Source: Thermoleophilia bacterium (GTDB lineage: Bacteria; Actinomycetota; Thermoleophilia; Gaiellales; SKUG01). From it: DNA of 5,487 bases. The stretch's first letter is position 1; each line of letters starts with the position of its first letter. The stretch spans positions 1 through 5,487 of the forward strand of contig JAOPYU010000009.1 of NCBI GenBank assembly GCA_025964455.1, read 5' to 3'. A program made the translations under genes and the position numbers. The notes under the pieces were generated by a model. The model saw only the letters and a list, made by a program, of their open reading frames with translations. It did not search any database and was not told where the DNA came from. Below, piece after piece: positions 1 through 4,690 of the stretch.

Positions 1-104
<104 letters not shown>

Positions 105-140
105 CCAACGCGCGCACTCGCGCACCAACCAGCGTATTCA

Positions 141-168
141 CCGGGCCGTCCCATCAGGGGCGGCCCGG
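141..168 (+). terminator. Intrinsic terminator of the sigma factor gene
   Basis: The arms CCGGGCCGTCCC (141-152) and GGGGCGGCCCGG (157-168) pair over 12 bp, with one G-U, around an ATCA loop. The tail AATCGTTTCCCC is only weakly T-rich, as is common in GC-rich actinobacteria. It begins 37 bases after the sigma factor stop codon, which fits a rho-independent terminator. Confidence 0.8.
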
Positions 169-176
169 AATCGTTT

Positions 177-238
177 CCCCACTGAATTTTGTGACGTTGT
201 CGTCGCTATGCGAGTACAACGTCACAAAATTTTTGGGG
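177..238. repeat. Long AT-rich inverted repeat (palindromic element)
   Basis: AATTTTGTGACGTTGT (185-200) is exactly complementary in reverse to ACAACGTCACAAAATT (216-231). Inside the spacer, TCGC (203-206) pairs with GCGA (210-213) around TAT. Outside, CCCC (177-180) can pair with GGGG (235-238) across a small internal loop. The element is much more AT-rich than its surroundings and lies 16 bases beyond the sigma terminator hairpin. Its two faces carry T runs in both orientations, so it could be a bidirectional terminator. The length and perfection of the arms also fit a dispersed palindromic repeat or a remnant of a miniature element. I see no flanking target-site duplication. Confidence 0.75.
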
Positions 239-636
239 TGGGAGGCCGGATGCGACGTCGTCCCGGAAAAAAGTCGGCGGGGACGCAGCCCGAAGGCCAC
301 GCCCCCGCCGGAGGGGAGATAACGACGTAGAAGCTCCGACGGGGTTCGGCGTCCGTGCCGTTGCACCGTTGGTTGCCGCCCGCGGTGGCTGACATCCCGT
401 CAGCTGGTCCGCCAGAGCCGATCGAGCCGGGGCCCGACCGCGTCGTAGTCTTGTGTTCGCAGCCGGGGCTCGGAGGGGGATTCGAGCGGGATCCCGGCTA
501 CCCCGTGAGCGTGACGCACGCGCGGGCGCTCCACAACGCTCGAGGCGCCGCCCGGCCGGACCGGCTCGCGCAGTGGCCGCGGCGGGCCACGTGCGATGGT
601 TGGCCGACGCGGGGGCGTTCGATTGGACGGGGCGGG
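239..636. other. Intergenic stretch without a supported gene
   Basis: About 400 bases separate the palindrome from the probable promoter of the glycosyltransferase. Open frames cross it on both strands, including GTG-started ones at 355 and 453 on the plus strand, but none has a good ribosome binding site or a recognisable protein. The 453 frame is simply the glycosyltransferase frame extended upstream with Arg/Ala/Gly-rich sequence that does not look like the start of that family. A small hairpin, GCTGAC-ATCCC-GTCAGC (388-404), is present. I find no tRNA or other RNA gene that I recognise. Confidence 0.5.
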
Positions 637-642
637 TACAGT
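637..642 (+). promoter_or_regulatory. Putative -10 element of a leaderless transcript
   Basis: TACAGT matches the TANNNT -10 consensus and ends 8 bases before the ATG at 651. Transcription from it would start at or next to the A of the start codon, giving a leaderless mRNA, which is common in actinobacteria. No convincing -35 hexamer is visible at 16-18 bp upstream. This is inferred from spacing only. Confidence 0.4.
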
Positions 643-650
643 CGAGGCAG

Positions 651-1691
651 ATGGATGACGCGACCCCGCAGCCGGAGATGGGCCTCGGGCCCGATCCGGA
701 ACTGGTCCGCGAGCTGCTCGCGATCCGACCCGGGGGCCTGGGCGACGTCGTGCGCGCAGTCCCGGCGCTGCGCCACCTGCGCGCCACCTATCCCACGGCG
801 CGCATCACGGTTGCTGCCGAGGCGCCGGCACGCGAGCTGCTCGGCTCGTGCCCCTACGTGGATCGCGTGATCGACCTGCGCCGTCCGAGCGAGGCACTGC
901 TCGAGCGCTTCGAGGTCGCCATCTCGTTCGCGCCGCCCGGCGCCGACGCCAAGCTCTCGGTTGACGATGTGAACGCTCGATTCCGCGCGGCGTGGAGCGA
1001 ATCGGGGGAGGGTGTTCGGGGCGCGATCCGCCCGCACTGGCCCGAGCGCACGCCGGATGCGTCGCGGATGCTGCGGCTCGCGTGGCTGCTCGGCGGCGAC
1101 CTCCACGAGGATCCGAGCTTCGGCCTGTGGCCGAGCCTCGTCGATCGCAACGGCGCCGCCCAGCTGGTCGCCGAGGCGAGCCGTCCGATCGCGCTCGTGC
1201 ACGTCGGGGCCGGTACGGCTGCCCGGCGCTGGCCGGCAGAGCGCTGGACCCGGGTGATCGACCTGCTCGAGCGCACCGGATTCGAGGCCGTACTCGTAGG
1301 TGCGGGCCGCGATCGTTCGTCGACGGCGGCGGTGGTCGCCGGCGTCGTGCATCCTCCGCTCGACCTCGTGGGCCGAACGAGCGTCGGCGAGCTCGTCGGA
1401 CTGCTCGAGCGGTGCGCCCTCTTCATCGGCGCTGATTCGGGGCCTGCGGCGTTGGCCGGTGCGCTCGGCGTGCGAAGCGTCATCGTGGGTCCGGCGACCG
1501 CGGTGGAGCACCAGGCACGTCCCGGGCACGTCGACCTGGTCGCGGCCGGCGCCTGCGTTCGATGCGGCGAGCATGCGTGTGACCATCCACCGGCGGCGGC
1601 CGCGGATGTCTCGCTCGAACGGGTCCTCGGTCGTCTCGAACTCGCCGCCGCGACGGCGTTCGAGCGCTGGCAGGCAGCGCGGATCGCCTGA
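651..1691 (+). CDS. Glycosyltransferase family 9 protein (heptosyltransferase-like)
   Basis: The 346-residue protein resembles the GT9 family, which transfers sugars (classically ADP-heptose) to lipid-linked or cell-surface acceptors on the cytoplasmic face of the membrane. RPGGLGDVVRAVPALRHLR (26-44) is the N-terminal G-GD-x-x-x-x-x-P-x-L acceptor-domain motif. HVGAG (184-188), then RRWP (192-195), opens the second Rossmann domain. GRTS (241-244) and GADSGPAALAGALG (270-283) form the nucleotide-sugar region. The length is normal for the family. The usual His after DSGP (DSGP-x-H) is Ala here, and the usual Lys before RWP or HWP is replaced by Arg. CxxC-x4-C (Cys302, 305, 310) near the end resembles the Cys cluster of several GT9 proteins. 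I chose ATG 651 because the GT9 homology begins about 20 residues later and a -10 element sits just upstream; GAGG at 644-647 is too close to be a normal Shine-Dalgarno. The true donor and acceptor cannot be told from sequence. No partner cell-wall genes are adjacent. Confidence 0.82.
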   Translation: MDDATPQPEMGLGPDPELVRELLAIRPGGLGDVVRAVPALRHLRATYPTARITVAAEAPARELLGSCPYVDRVIDLRRPSEALLERFEVAISFAPPGADAKLSVDDVNARFRAAWSESGEGVRGAIRPHWPERTPDASRMLRLAWLLGGDLHEDPSFGLWPSLVDRNGAAQLVAEASRPIALVHVGAGTAARRWPAERWTRVIDLLERTGFEAVLVGAGRDRSSTAAVVAGVVHPPLDLVGRTSVGELVGLLERCALFIGADSGPAALAGALGVRSVIVGPATAVEHQARPGHVDLVAAGACVRCGEHACDHPPAAAADVSLERVLGRLELAAATAFERWQAARIA

Positions 1692-1697
1692 GAATTG

Positions 1698-1731
1698 CCG
1701 GGACGGTCGGCATCCGTGCCGACCGTCCCGG
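1698..1731. terminator. Bidirectional terminator between convergent genes
   Basis: CCGGGACGGTCGGCA (1698-1712) and TGCCGACCGTCCCGG (1717-1731) form a perfect 15-bp stem with a TCCG loop, 6 bases after the glycosyltransferase stop and 41 bases beyond the stop of the convergent minus-strand gene. It can serve both. A second, smaller hairpin, GGCGCA-TCC-TGCGCC (1747-1761), lies closer to the minus-strand gene. Neither has a long T run. Confidence 0.85.
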
Positions 1732-1772
1732 GTGTTCCTGATCGAGGGCGCATCCTGCGCCTGACAGCCTGA

Positions 1773-2777
1773 TCAGTGCGCGGGCGGGGCATCCACCGGC
1801 GCGGGTGTGGCGGGCGCGACGTGCGCCTCGGTGACGACGACCGGGGCCGTTGCGGGCGCTGTGACGGGTGTCGTCATCTCGTCCACGACCGGGGTCGTTC
1901 CAGCTGCCGTCGCACCGGCTGCTGCATCCTGTGTGGCGGCGATGGGCGCCGACGGGTCGACCGCCGGGGCGTCGATCGCCGCGATCGCGTCGCTCGGAAC
2001 CATGGCGCGCGCGCCGTCCGGGACCGGGTCGCCGACCTCCGACGATGCGATGCCGGTGTTGCCTTCCGGCTTGGTCTCGCCTTCCGGCTTGGTCTCGCCT
2101 TCCGGCTTCGTCTCGCCCTCGGGCTTGGTCTCGCCTTCCGGCTTGGTCTCGCCTTCGGGCTTGGTCTCGCCACCAGGCTTCGCGGGATCGGGCTCGGCCG
2201 GCTTCGCGGGATCGGGCTCGGCCGGCTTGGCGGGATCGGGCTCGGCGGGCTTCGCGGGATCCGGTGCCGGCTCGGGCGCCTTGGGCATCGGGAAGTTCTT
2301 CCAGCCGTGGAACTTGGTGTCGAGCGGGTCCTCGTGGATGAGGGAGGCGAGCAGCTTGGTCGCCTCGGCGGCGTCGGCAGGCTCGAACCCTGCGCGCTTG
2401 GCATAGAACTGCGCGAACGGGTTGGAGACCGCGTAGCCGATCTGGTGCGAGCCCTCCGAGAACGGCTTCCAGAAGACCTCGGTCGCCGTCGTGGCGCGAG
2501 CGCTGCTCTTCTCGATCGACGTGTCGACCTTGCCGATCAGCTTGTTGAGCAGGTTGACCGCGAGCTTCGCCGGACCGCGCGGCTGCAGGTTCTCGCTGAC
2601 CGACGCGACGAGTCCACCGGCGGTCTTGTTGAGCGCGCCGACCGCATCGTGGGTGACTGCACCCTGGACGAGCGCGGCATTCGTCATCTCGCCTGGGACC
2701 TCGAACGGCTGGTGCGCGATGCGACCTGCCGTGAGGACGACCTTGGGCATGAACTTGGGACCGACGGGCTCTGCCAT
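1773..2777 (-). CDS. Paralogous protein A: conserved N-terminal domain plus repeat-rich acidic tail
   Basis: I do not recognise this 334-residue protein. Residues 1-166 form a predicted soluble, probably helical domain with LQPRGPAK (64-71), VFWKPF (101-106) and YAKRAG (125-130). These motifs recur in the same order in the neighbouring gene upstream on the same strand, so the two are paralogues. Residues about 171-201 are DPAKPAEP octads, 203-238 are six GETKPE hexads, and 241-334 form an Ala/Pro/Thr/Val-rich acidic tail with no Lys and only one Arg. There is no signal peptide, membrane segment or catalytic motif. ATG at 2775-2777 is preceded by GGAGGT with a 7-base gap, which decides the start over longer upstream frames. 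Small cytoplasmic proteins with a helical domain and an Ala/Pro-rich tail include phasins and other granule- or scaffold-binding proteins, but I see no diagnostic phasin motif, so that is only a suggestion. A hairpin-rich 399-base gap separates it from its paralogue, suggesting an independent transcript. Confidence 0.8.
   Translation of the reverse strand: MAEPVGPKFMPKVVLTAGRIAHQPFEVPGEMTNAALVQGAVTHDAVGALNKTAGGLVASVSENLQPRGPAKLAVNLLNKLIGKVDTSIEKSSARATTATEVFWKPFSEGSHQIGYAVSNPFAQFYAKRAGFEPADAAEATKLLASLIHEDPLDTKFHGWKNFPMPKAPEPAPDPAKPAEPDPAKPAEPDPAKPAEPDPAKPGGETKPEGETKPEGETKPEGETKPEGETKPEGETKPEGNTGIASSEVGDPVPDGARAMVPSDAIAAIDAPAVDPSAPIAATQDAAAGATAAGTTPVVDEMTTPVTAPATAPVVVTEAHVAPATPAPVDAPPAH
2061..2168 (-). 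repeat. 18-bp coding tandem repeat, six units (GETKPE)
   Basis: Six consecutive 18-bp units of the type GCCTTCCGGCTTGGTCTC on the plus strand begin at 2061, 2079, 2097, 2115, 2133 and 2151. They differ at only a few bases, mostly synonymous (CCG/GGG-type changes), and encode GETKPE hexads in protein A. The near-identity at the DNA level suggests recent expansion by slippage. Confidence 0.9.
2176..2271 (-). repeat. 24-bp coding tandem repeat, four units (DPAKPAEP)
   Basis: Units of 24 bp begin at 2176, 2200, 2224 and 2248. The first two are identical, the third differs at two positions, and the fourth diverges in its second half. They encode the DPAKPAEP octads of protein A, directly next to the 18-bp array with a 7-base gap. 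Both arrays stay in frame, so unit loss or gain would keep the reading frame. Confidence 0.88.
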
Positions 2778-2830
2778 CAGGGGGACCTCCGTGTGGGACG
2801 GGTACGGGCTGGGGCTGTCTGGTCGATCCA

Positions 2831-2841
2831 CTCCCACAGCG
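2831..2841 (-). promoter_or_regulatory. 11-bp element shared by both paralogue upstream regions (copy upstream of A)
   Basis: On the minus strand CGCTGTGGGAG lies 53 bases before the start codon of protein A. The same 11 bases occur upstream of protein B. The function is unknown; it could be part of a promoter, an operator or conserved 5' leader sequence left from the duplication. No clear -10 or -35 pair could be assigned around it. Confidence 0.4.
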
Positions 2842-3007
2842 GACCTTCCGGTGTGACGAGCAGCAGTGCGACGCTGCAGATCACGCCGGTACTTCGGGGT
2901 CGGCCGCCGCTCGGACAGGGCACCTCGCCGGGTCTGGCCCGGTGGGTCCACGGCGGTGGCCGCATGCGGGTCGCACGACCCGATGGACGTGGCCGCCGGA
3001 AGAGCGA

Positions 3008-3052
3008 CGGGCGCGATCCGCACCGCCCCAGACGGTGGATGGATCGCGCCCG
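3008..3052. other. Intergenic hairpin between the paralogues
   Basis: CGGGCGCGATCC (3008-3019) pairs perfectly with GGATCGCGCCCG (3041-3052). Inside it, CACCG (3021-3025) can pair with CGGTG (3033-3037). It lies in the 399-base gap between the two minus-strand genes, about 125 bases beyond the stop of protein B and 230 bases before the start of protein A. It may be a back-up terminator or part of a leader. The rest of the gap holds no gene I can support. Confidence 0.6.
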
Positions 3053-3109
3053 AGCGCGGTGTCGATCGGCATGCGGCAGGCCCCAGCGACCGCGCGTGCC
3101 ATGTGTGTC

Positions 3110-3166
3110 ACTGGCCCGCGCCGGGCGAACGGGACGTTTCCGTCGCGACGCCCGGCGCGTGCCGGT
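3110..3166 (-). terminator. Probable terminator of protein B gene
   Basis: ACTGGCCCGCGCCGGGCG (3110-3127) pairs with CGCCCGGCGCGTGCCGGT (3149-3166) over 18 bp with one mismatch and one G-U. An additional ACGG/CCGT pair lies in the loop. It starts 10 bases beyond the stop of the minus-strand gene. No U tract follows, so termination efficiency is uncertain. Confidence 0.65.
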
Positions 3167-3176
3167 CCGTGAGTGG

Positions 3177-3764
3177 TCAGGCTGCGATCTGGCCTGCCCC
3201 TTCGGCAGCCTGTACGGCTGCCTCGGGTGCCTGGCCGGCCGGCGGACCGGCAGGCGCCTCCGGAGCGGCGGGCGCCTCTGTCGATGCCTCGACGACCTCG
3301 GCTGCGGCCGGGGGCGCGCCTCCGAGCTCCTCGGCGGTCGGGAACTTGAACAGGCTTCCCGCGAGCGCCGCCTTGATCGTGTCAGCCGTCGGCTGCTCGA
3401 TGCCGGCCTTCTTGGCGTACCAGTAGGCGCCTGGCCCACCGAGTGCCTGTCCGACCTGCGCCATGCCGTCGCCGAACGGGTCCCAGAACACGGTCTTGTT
3501 CCGGGTGGCGATGTCGCGGCTGTGCTGCACCGAACCGTTGACCTTGGCCAGCAGGCCGACGAACCACTTCGCCGGGCCACGCGGTTCGAGCGACTGCAGT
3601 CCCGATCCGAGCGCGCCGGTGATGCCTTCGACGAGGTCGTGGTTCATCTTGCCGACGTTCGTCGCCGACTCGTTGAGCTGCTTGGGGATCGTGAACGGGT
3701 AGTTGATGATCTTGGAGCCGACGAGGCCGGCCTTCGGGAGGATCCCGGGAGTGTTGGCAACCAT
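3177..3764 (-). CDS. Paralogous protein B: conserved domain with short Ala/Pro-rich tail
   Basis: This 195-residue protein is of unrecognised function. Its first 145 or so residues align with protein A over the whole domain: PK near residue 10, NYPFTIP (21-27, against HQPFEVP in A), LEPRGPAK (59-66), VFWDPF (92-97) and YAKKAG (116-121), with similar spacing. The tail (about 149-195) is Ala/Pro/Glu-rich but lacks the tandem repeats of A. No signal peptide, membrane segment or catalytic motif is visible, so it is probably cytoplasmic. ATG at 3762-3764 follows AGGAG with a 6-base gap. A hairpin follows the stop. The two genes probably arose by tandem duplication and then diverged. Phasin-like or another surface-coating role is an inference from composition only. 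The long opposite-strand frame across both genes (1776-3902) is an artefact of high GC. Confidence 0.8.
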   Translation of the reverse strand: MVANTPGILPKAGLVGSKIINYPFTIPKQLNESATNVGKMNHDLVEGITGALGSGLQSLEPRGPAKWFVGLLAKVNGSVQHSRDIATRNKTVFWDPFGDGMAQVGQALGGPGAYWYAKKAGIEQPTADTIKAALAGSLFKFPTAEELGGAPPAAAEVVEASTEAPAAPEAPAGPPAGQAPEAAVQAAEGAGQIAA

Positions 3765-3789
3765 GCCTATCTCCTACTGGGTTGGTGCG

Positions 3790-3800
3790 CTCCCACAGCG
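3790..3800 (-). promoter_or_regulatory. 11-bp element shared by both paralogue upstream regions (copy upstream of B)
   Basis: CGCTGTGGGAG on the minus strand, 25 bases before the start codon of protein B, is identical to the element upstream of protein A. The distance to the start differs (25 against 53), which argues against a simple extended ribosome binding site. A related AGCGCTGTGGAG occurs in the opposite orientation at 3955-3966. Confidence 0.4.
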
Positions 3801-3883
3801 CTGGGGTTGGCTGGGTGGGTGGTGCTTCCGTGCGGTGCGACACCAACTGCGAGGTGGTGTTGCGATCTGTTCTCCCCGGCACG

Positions 3884-3899
3884 GCGACACCCGTGTCGC
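3884..3899. promoter_or_regulatory. 16-bp palindrome, candidate operator upstream of protein B
   Basis: GCGACAC-CC-GTGTCGC has perfect 7-base arms around a 2-base centre, about 120 bases upstream of the protein B start. The centre is too small for a stable RNA hairpin, so a dimeric DNA-binding protein is the more natural reading. Each arm contains GACAC, the core reported for WhiA sites in Streptomyces, but five bases is too little to assign it. Confidence 0.4.
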
Positions 3900-4012
3900 T
3901 GATGGCCGCGCAGTGGCCTCCCGCAGGACCAGCGGTGGGCAGTGGAGGCCACGAAGCGCTGTGGAGCCGGGTGTGCGACGAGGTTGGGCGTATGGCGTCG
4001 CCGTCCCTTGGC

Positions 4013-4065
4013 CGAGCGCACGATTTCTTGAGCTCGGCGATAGAAATCACGAACACCAGATGACG
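4013..4065 (-). repeat. 53-nt intergenic repeat, copy 0 (inverted)
   Basis: Read on the minus strand, this segment aligns without gaps to the two plus-strand copies that follow, with 38 of 53 and 40 of 53 identical bases. It starts CGTCATC and ends TCAAGAAATCGTGCGCTCG. It contains its own inverted repeat GATTTCT/AGAAATC (4022-4028 and 4042-4048). No coding role is apparent. Confidence 0.75.
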
Positions 4066-4088
4066 TTCGCGGTTCGGTGGAAGCCGAT

Positions 4089-4141
4089 CGTCATGAGGTG
4101 CTCGACATGCTGTGCGCCGGCGTCAAGAAATCGTGCGCGCG
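4089..4141 (+). repeat. 53-nt intergenic repeat, copy 1
   Basis: This copy begins CGTCATGAGGTGC and ends with GTCAAGAAATCGTGCGCGCG (4122-4141). It matches copy 2 at 43 of 53 positions without gaps. Conservation is highest at the two ends and lowest around positions 21-34 of the unit. It lies 23 bases from the inverted copy 0, so the two could form a long imperfect hairpin or cruciform. Confidence 0.8.
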
Positions 4142-4150
4142 GCTCGAGAT

Positions 4151-4203
4151 CGTCATCAGGTGCACGACATTTCGTGTGCCCAGGTCAAGAAATCATGCGC
4201 GCG
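4151..4203 (+). repeat. 53-nt intergenic repeat, copy 2
   Basis: This copy begins CGTCATCAGGTGC and ends with GTCAAGAAATCATGCGCGCG (4184-4203), exactly 62 bases downstream of copy 1. It contains a small hairpin, CACGA-CATT-TCGTG. Its last bases run directly into the 22-bp tandem array, whose unit begins with the same GCGCG. Confidence 0.8.
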
Positions 4204-4371
4204 ACGGGGGTGGCTGGACGCGCGACGGGGGTGGGCTGGACGCGCGACGGGGGTGGGCTGGACGCGCGGCGGGGGTGGGCTGGACGCGCGACAGGGGTGG
4301 GGTGAATGCGCGAGGGGTGGCTGGTCGCGCACGGGAATCTGGGCGGACGCGCGAGGTCGGGGGTGGCGCTC
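4199..4371 (+). repeat. 22-bp G-rich tandem array, about eight units
   Basis: The unit is GCGCGACGGGGGTGGGCTGG followed by AC. Units start at 4199, 4220, 4242, 4264, 4286, 4308, 4327 and 4349. Unit lengths are 21, 22, 22, 22, 22, 19, 22 and 23. The first four are nearly identical and the rest decay progressively. There are no spacers, so it is not a CRISPR array. The plus strand carries a GGGGGTGGG run in most units, which could form G-quadruplexes. Frames running through it on both strands give only low-complexity Arg/Gly/Trp or Pro/Arg peptides. The array ends 53 bases before the infC -10 element. Confidence 0.88.
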
Positions 4372-4424
4372 GCGGGCCGCGTGGCGCCTCGCCAGGTGCA
4401 TCCGTCGCGCCGGATCGGCGCTCC

Positions 4425-4433
4425 TGATACGAT
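4425..4433 (+). promoter_or_regulatory. Extended -10 promoter upstream of infC
   Basis: TGATACGAT holds TG-n-TACGAT, an extended -10 match (TG at 4425-4426, TACGAT at 4428-4433). Transcription would start near 4440. No good -35 is seen, which the TG extension can compensate for. It would give infC a leader of about 250 nt. Confidence 0.5.
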
Positions 4434-4439
4434 TCGCCG

Positions 4440-4690
4440 TGACAAGTAGGGGCCCGCGCTCCTCACCTGCCCGCCCGTGAGGTGATCAGGTTCAACCGAA
4501 TGGGTATGCAACCGGACGATCAAGCACGTCCGGATGTGCCTGAGCGATGTTGGGGAGCGGGCGGCAACTGCCGCCCGTGGTCGTTCTCACGGGGCTTGTC
4601 CGCACGATCGATGACAACGAGCACTGGAGACGGAATCCTGCAAGCCACCACGGCATCCTGTTCGACCGCTCCGCTGACGGAGGCCCTCCG
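4440..4690 (+). promoter_or_regulatory. Structured infC leader
   Basis: Four hairpins lie in order. CCTCAC/GTGAGG (4461-4466 and 4477-4482) competes with CACCT/AGGTG (4464-4468 and 4480-4484). CCGGACG/CGTCCGG (4512-4518 and 4527-4533) has an 8-base loop. GGGCGGC/GCCGCCC (4559-4565 and 4570-4576) has an AACT loop and is followed by GTGGTCGTTCTC, resembling an attenuator. CTCCG-CTGA-CGGAG (4669-4682) includes the Shine-Dalgarno. IF3 operons are often regulated through their leaders, but I recognise no described leader family here. The infC frame is open back to an ATG at 4547, so an N-terminally extended protein cannot be excluded. Confidence 0.45.
4679..4683 (+). promoter_or_regulatory. Shine-Dalgarno of infC
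   Basis: GGAGG ends 7 bases before ATG 4691 and decides that start. CTCCG occurs on both sides of it (4669-4673 and 4686-4690), and either copy is complementary to CGGAG. The upstream copy makes a 5-bp hairpin that would hide the site. Confidence 0.75.

Noticed and set aside
453..650. Glycosyltransferase starting at GTG 453
   Set aside because: The extra 66 residues are Arg/Ala/Gly-rich and precede the family's normal N-terminus; the -10 element just before 651 favours the shorter form.
206..787. Minus-strand 193-codon frame across the sigma-glycosyltransferase gap
   Set aside because: Ser/Arg/Ala-rich translation typical of an antisense shadow; it overlaps the palindrome and the glycosyltransferase and has no homology I recognise.
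2777..3580. Minus-strand 267-codon frame covering the gap between the paralogues
   Set aside because: It is an Arg/Ser/Pro-rich shadow in another frame of protein B that runs through two hairpins.
1776..3902. Plus-strand open frame of 708 codons spanning both minus-strand genes
   Set aside because: It is the complement of two paralogous genes that have good Shine-Dalgarno sequences and shared protein motifs on the minus strand. Its Arg/Gly/Leu-rich translation is an artefact of high GC and repeats.
3790..3966. Inverted pair CTCCCACAGCGCT / AGCGCTGTGGAG as ends of a mobile element
   Set aside because: The match is imperfect, the enclosed 150 bases hold no gene, and there is no target duplication.
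4199..4371. CRISPR array
   Set aside because: Units are contiguous 22-bp repeats without unique spacers, and no cas genes are present.
4077..4480. Overlapping plus-strand frames of 116 and 122 codons through the repeats
   Set aside because: They translate the 22-bp array into low-complexity Trp/Arg/Gly repeats in more than one frame, and lack ribosome binding sites.
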